This document shows positions 61,726-64,000 of a stretch of 64,000 bases of DNA, in pieces. Position 1 is the stretch's first letter; every line of letters begins with the position of its first letter. A program made the translations under genes and the position numbers. The DNA comes from Micromonospora sp. CCTCC AA 2012012 (GTDB lineage: Bacteria > Actinomycetota > Actinomycetes > Mycobacteriales > Micromonosporaceae): assembly GCF_040499845.1 (NCBI RefSeq), contig NZ_CP159342.1, positions 4,774,001-4,838,000 on the forward strand, in the 5' to 3' direction. The notes under the pieces are model-generated. The model was not told the origin of the DNA and searched no databases. It was given only the letters and a program-made list of their open reading frames with translations.

Positions 61726-63006
61726 TCACTCCGGCGAGGTGACATAGAACCGGGGCATGGGCAGGAACCGGAGGCGGAGGCGGGCCCCCGAGTGGCGTAG
61801 CTGCCAGGTGAGCGCGACCAGCGCGGCGGCCAGCGAGATCAGTCCGCCGATCCAGATGCTCGCGCCGGCGCCGAAGGTCTCCGCCACCCAGCCGACGATG
61901 GGCGCGCCGACCGGGTTGGTGCCGAGGAAGACCAGCACCCAGAGGGCCATCACCCGCCCCCGGAAGGCGGCGTCGACACCGAGCTGCACCCGCTGGTTGG
62001 CGGCCTGGGCGAAGAAGACCATGAAGAACCCGGTCGGCAGCAGCAGCGCCACCACCAGCCAGTACGCCGGGGCCAGCCCGACCAGGGTGCCGAAGGTGGC
62101 GGCGCCGACGGCGGCACCGAGCACCAGCCAGACCGAGGGGCGGCTGCGTCGACCGGTACCGGCGAGGGCGCCGGTCAGCGCACCCGCCGCGAGCGCGGTG
62201 CTGAACAGGCCGAACGAGGCGGCACCGGTGTGGAAGACGGTCTTGGCCAGCGCCGCGAGGGTGAGCTGGAAGTTGAACAGGGTCATGCCGACCACCGACA
62301 TCAGCGCCATCGGCAGCAGCAGGTCGGCGCGTCGCCACACGTAGCGCAGCCCGTCGATCACCTTCGCCTGGTCACGTTCGCCGACCGGCGGGAGGTCCTT
62401 GCGGTGCAGCTCGGCGGTGCGCATCCGGACCACGTTGACCAGCGGGGCGATCGAGCTGAGCGCGGTGAAGAGGAAGACCGGGCCGACGTCGAAGGCGGCG
62501 ATGGCGAGGCCGGCGACCGCCGGGCCGACGATCCGGGCGGAGTTGAAGACCGCCGCGTTGAGCGACAGCGCGTTCGGCAGCAGCGACATGCCGACCAGCT
62601 CGGAGACGAACGCCTGCCGGACCGGGGTCTCCACCGCGTTGGCGACGCCGAGCAGGGCCGCGAAGGCGAAGACGTGCCAGAGCTGCACCAGCCCGGTGAG
62701 CACCAGGAGGCTCATCACCAGCGCCAGCACCGTCCAGAAGGCGTTGGCGAGGAAGAGCAGCAGGCGCTTGTCGTACCGGTCGGCGAGGCGGCCGGAGAGC
62801 AGGGTGAGCAGGAGTACGGGGGTGAACTGCAACGCGGTGACCACGCCGAGCGCGGTGGCGGAGTTGTCGGAGAGCTCGAGGACGAGCCAGTCCTGGGCGA
62901 TGAACATCATCCAGACGCCGATCAGTTTGATCAGCTGCCCGGTGGCGAAGAGTCGGTAGTTGCGGACTCGTAGGGACTGGAACATCGTGCTCAGCTTCGC
63001 CTGCAC
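61726..63006 (-). CDS. MFS transporter (drug/siderophore exporter-like)
   Basis: A 426-residue transporter with 12 helices. Motif A appears as GRLADRYDKRLLLFLANA, and the central loop begins TPVRQAFVSELVG, which is typical of the MFS_3/EntS-like family. It is downstream of a MarR gene with a palindromic operator, a common arrangement for multidrug efflux. Start is GTG at 63006; a second start at an ATG 62985 cannot be excluded. Confidence 0.9.
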   Translation of the reverse strand: MQAKLSTMFQSLRVRNYRLFATGQLIKLIGVWMMFIAQDWLVLELSDNSATALGVVTALQFTPVLLLTLLSGRLADRYDKRLLLFLANAFWTVLALVMSLLVLTGLVQLWHVFAFAALLGVANAVETPVRQAFVSELVGMSLLPNALSLNAAVFNSARIVGPAVAGLAIAAFDVGPVFLFTALSSIAPLVNVVRMRTAELHRKDLPPVGERDQAKVIDGLRYVWRRADLLLPMALMSVVGMTLFNFQLTLAALAKTVFHTGAASFGLFSTALAAGALTGALAGTGRRSRPSVWLVLGAAVGAATFGTLVGLAPAYWLVVALLLPTGFFMVFFAQAANQRVQLGVDAAFRGRVMALWVLVFLGTNPVGAPIVGWVAETFGAGASIWIGGLISLAAALVALTWQLRHSGARLRLRFLPMPRFYVTSPE

Positions 63007-63078
63007 TCTTGGTGCGCCTCCTCGCGGTCGTACGCGTCATCGTCAGCGGACGGCGCGGACCCGGTGGCGCGGGCGCGG

Positions 63079-63528
63079 TCAGGCGCGGGCGAGCTCCTCG
63101 AGGATCTCGGCGGCCCGCCGCAGCGTGTCGCGGTCACCCTCGTCGAGCGCGGCCAGGCGGCTGGCCAGCCACGAGTTGCGGGCCCGCTCGAACTGCTCGA
63201 GCACGGCCCGACCCCCCTCGGTCGGCGCCAGGATGACCTGCCGGCCGTCGGTCGGGTGGGGGGTGCGCTGCACGAGGCCGCGCTCCTCCAACTTCGCGAC
63301 GATCTTGGTCATCGTCGGCGGCTGCACCCGTTCGACGTCGGCCAGTTCCCGGGGCGTCAGCGCGCCCGCCAGCTTGAGGCTGGTGAGCGCGGAGAGCTGG
63401 GTGACCGTCAGGTCGCCGACCGGGCGGGCCTGTCGGACCCGCCGGTTCAGCCGGTGGATCGCATCTCGCAGCTGAGGGGCCAGCTGCGCCGGTGGCACGC
63501 GGTTCGCCGTCACCGTCCGCTCCGTCAC
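63079..63528 (-). CDS. MarR family transcriptional regulator
   Basis: A 149-residue regulator. The winged helix runs over about 45-110 (LSALTSLKLAGALTPRELADVERVQPPTMTKIVAKLEERGLVQRTPHPTDGRQVILAPTE), with dimerisation helices at both ends. It should repress its own promoter and the MFS gene through the palindromes directly upstream, and be released by a small-molecule ligand. GTG start at 63528. Confidence 0.92.
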   Translation of the reverse strand: MTERTVTANRVPPAQLAPQLRDAIHRLNRRVRQARPVGDLTVTQLSALTSLKLAGALTPRELADVERVQPPTMTKIVAKLEERGLVQRTPHPTDGRQVILAPTEGGRAVLEQFERARNSWLASRLAALDEGDRDTLRRAAEILEELARA

Positions 63529-63531
63529 AAT

Positions 63532-63561
63532 CGTTAGCTTAACTAATGAGCCTGGCTAACG
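63532..63561. promoter_or_regulatory. Candidate MarR operator
   Basis: Nested inverted repeats: outer CGTTAGC (63532-63538) with GCTAACG (63555-63561), and inner TTAGCTTAACTAA (63534-63546). The run of A/T is conspicuous in GC-rich DNA and lies directly upstream of the MarR start codon. Confidence 0.65.
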
Positions 63562-63674
63562 ACATGCGATATGAGCATGCTCACCAGGAGGTTTGTCCGA
63601 ATCAACGCCGGGTAGCGCGGCGACCGTCCGGCGCATCGTCCCAGATCACCGGCGACCGGGAAAGGCCGATCGCG

Positions 63675-63680
63675 TACCCT
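63675..63680 (+). promoter_or_regulatory. -10 hexamer of a leaderless gene
   Basis: TACCCT is followed by 6 nt (TTCCCC) and then the GTG at 63687. Confidence 0.45.
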
Positions 63681-63686
63681 TTCCCC

Positions 63687-63944
63687 GTGCCACAGGAGCA
63701 GCCGCCGAGGCCCGAGCCACTCGACCCGCCGATGGTCCCGTTCGCCGTCGCCGGGCTGGTCGTCTGGGCGGTGGTGGGGCTGGTGCTGTTGCTCTTCTTC
63801 CGCGGCTGGCTCACCGAGCACGGGCACCAGAACTGGCTCTGGACCTGCCTGGCCGGTTTCCTGTGGGGCTTCCCCGGGCTCGCGACGATGCTGCGACACG
63901 ACGCCAACCGCCGTCGTCGGCGGGCGGCGGCCAACCGGCCCTGA
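63687..63944 (+). CDS. DUF2530 family membrane protein
   Basis: An 85-residue protein. A Pro-rich start (MPQEQPPRPEPLDPPMVP) is followed by two membrane helices (about 20-40 and 50-70) with the DUF2530 sequence HQNWLWTCLAGFLWGFPGLATMLRHDANRRRR. Function unknown. GTG at 63687 is preferred over the long upstream frame because of the family start and the -10 hexamer 6 nt before it. Confidence 0.88.
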   Translation: MPQEQPPRPEPLDPPMVPFAVAGLVVWAVVGLVLLLFFRGWLTEHGHQNWLWTCLAGFLWGFPGLATMLRHDANRRRRRAAANRP

Positions 63945-63965
63945 GCCCGCCGCGCCACCGCACGG

Positions 63966-64000
63966 TCAGGGGTGGCCGTACGGCTCCGCCGGCTCGGCGG
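63966..64000 (-). CDS. Possible 3' end of the next gene (truncated by window)
   Basis: On the minus strand a frame open from the window edge ends at the TGA at 63966-63968, encoding EPAEPYGHP-like residues. Only 11 codons are visible, so it may be chance. Confidence 0.25.
   Translation of the reverse strand, partial: AEPAEPYGHP

Overview
The window is chromosomal DNA from a very GC-rich actinomycete, most likely Micromonosporaceae (Micromonospora-like). The clues are the strong G/C bias at third codon positions, many GTG starts, ATGA/GTGA gene overlaps, and typical actinobacterial families (SepH, DUF2530, DUF5941, Rv0909-like, DUF305). No rRNA, tRNA, CRISPR array or intact insertion sequence was seen. 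The genes are densely packed and alternate between strands in short operons separated by strong hairpin terminators.

Layout. 1-1.2 kb: tail of a DUF2786 gene, a lipoprotein and a CsbD protein. 1.2-8.8 kb: a copper island with a CPC-type CopA, a secreted His-rich protein, CopZ, a divergent CsoR with two matching operators, a SHOCT membrane protein, a DUF305 lipoprotein, a small membrane protein and a CPH-type CopB. 9-16.4 kb: YibE/F, a cyclic-di-AMP riboswitch upstream of a secreted coiled-coil protein, beta-carbonic anhydrase, small membrane proteins, a flavin/F420 oxidoreductase and a secreted C39-like protease. 16.4-25.7 kb: an RpiR-controlled amino-acid-type ABC importer with an M20 peptidase, next to two secreted S51 (cyanophycinase-like) hydrolases that flank a secreted alkaline phosphatase. 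25.8-36.6 kb: hemerythrin, a P450/ferredoxin pair, an AI-2E transporter, a MerR-thioredoxin pair, a GH65 phosphorylase with beta-phosphoglucomutase, a thioesterase and a MalK-type ATPase. 36.7-42.4 kb: a wall-polymer cluster with a GT2-TagF fusion, a CDP-alcohol transferase and a TagGH exporter. 42.5-44 kb: L-serine dehydratase with a duplicated 3' end.

44.1-48.9 kb is an island with visibly more A/T. It encodes a MauE-like membrane redox protein, a membrane-anchored CPAC thioredoxin-fold protein, an S26 signal peptidase, a divergent ABC exporter and an 81-residue peptide with ten cysteines, all in the C-terminal 55 residues. It looks like a complete production line for an exported, disulfide-rich ribosomal peptide and is the best candidate for an undescribed system.

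49-64 kb is mostly ordinary metabolism and cell biology: PspC, DUF4230, a glutaryl-CoA-type acyl-CoA dehydrogenase, nitroreductase, aldose epimerase, two MFS transporters, PdxH, citrate synthase, SerC, SepH, an aldo/keto reductase, ThpR and a MarR-MFS operon.

A recurrent signal is a TANNNT -10 hexamer exactly 6 nt (7 nt in csoR) upstream of the start codon of eight genes that lack a Shine-Dalgarno sequence. These are probably leaderless mRNAs.
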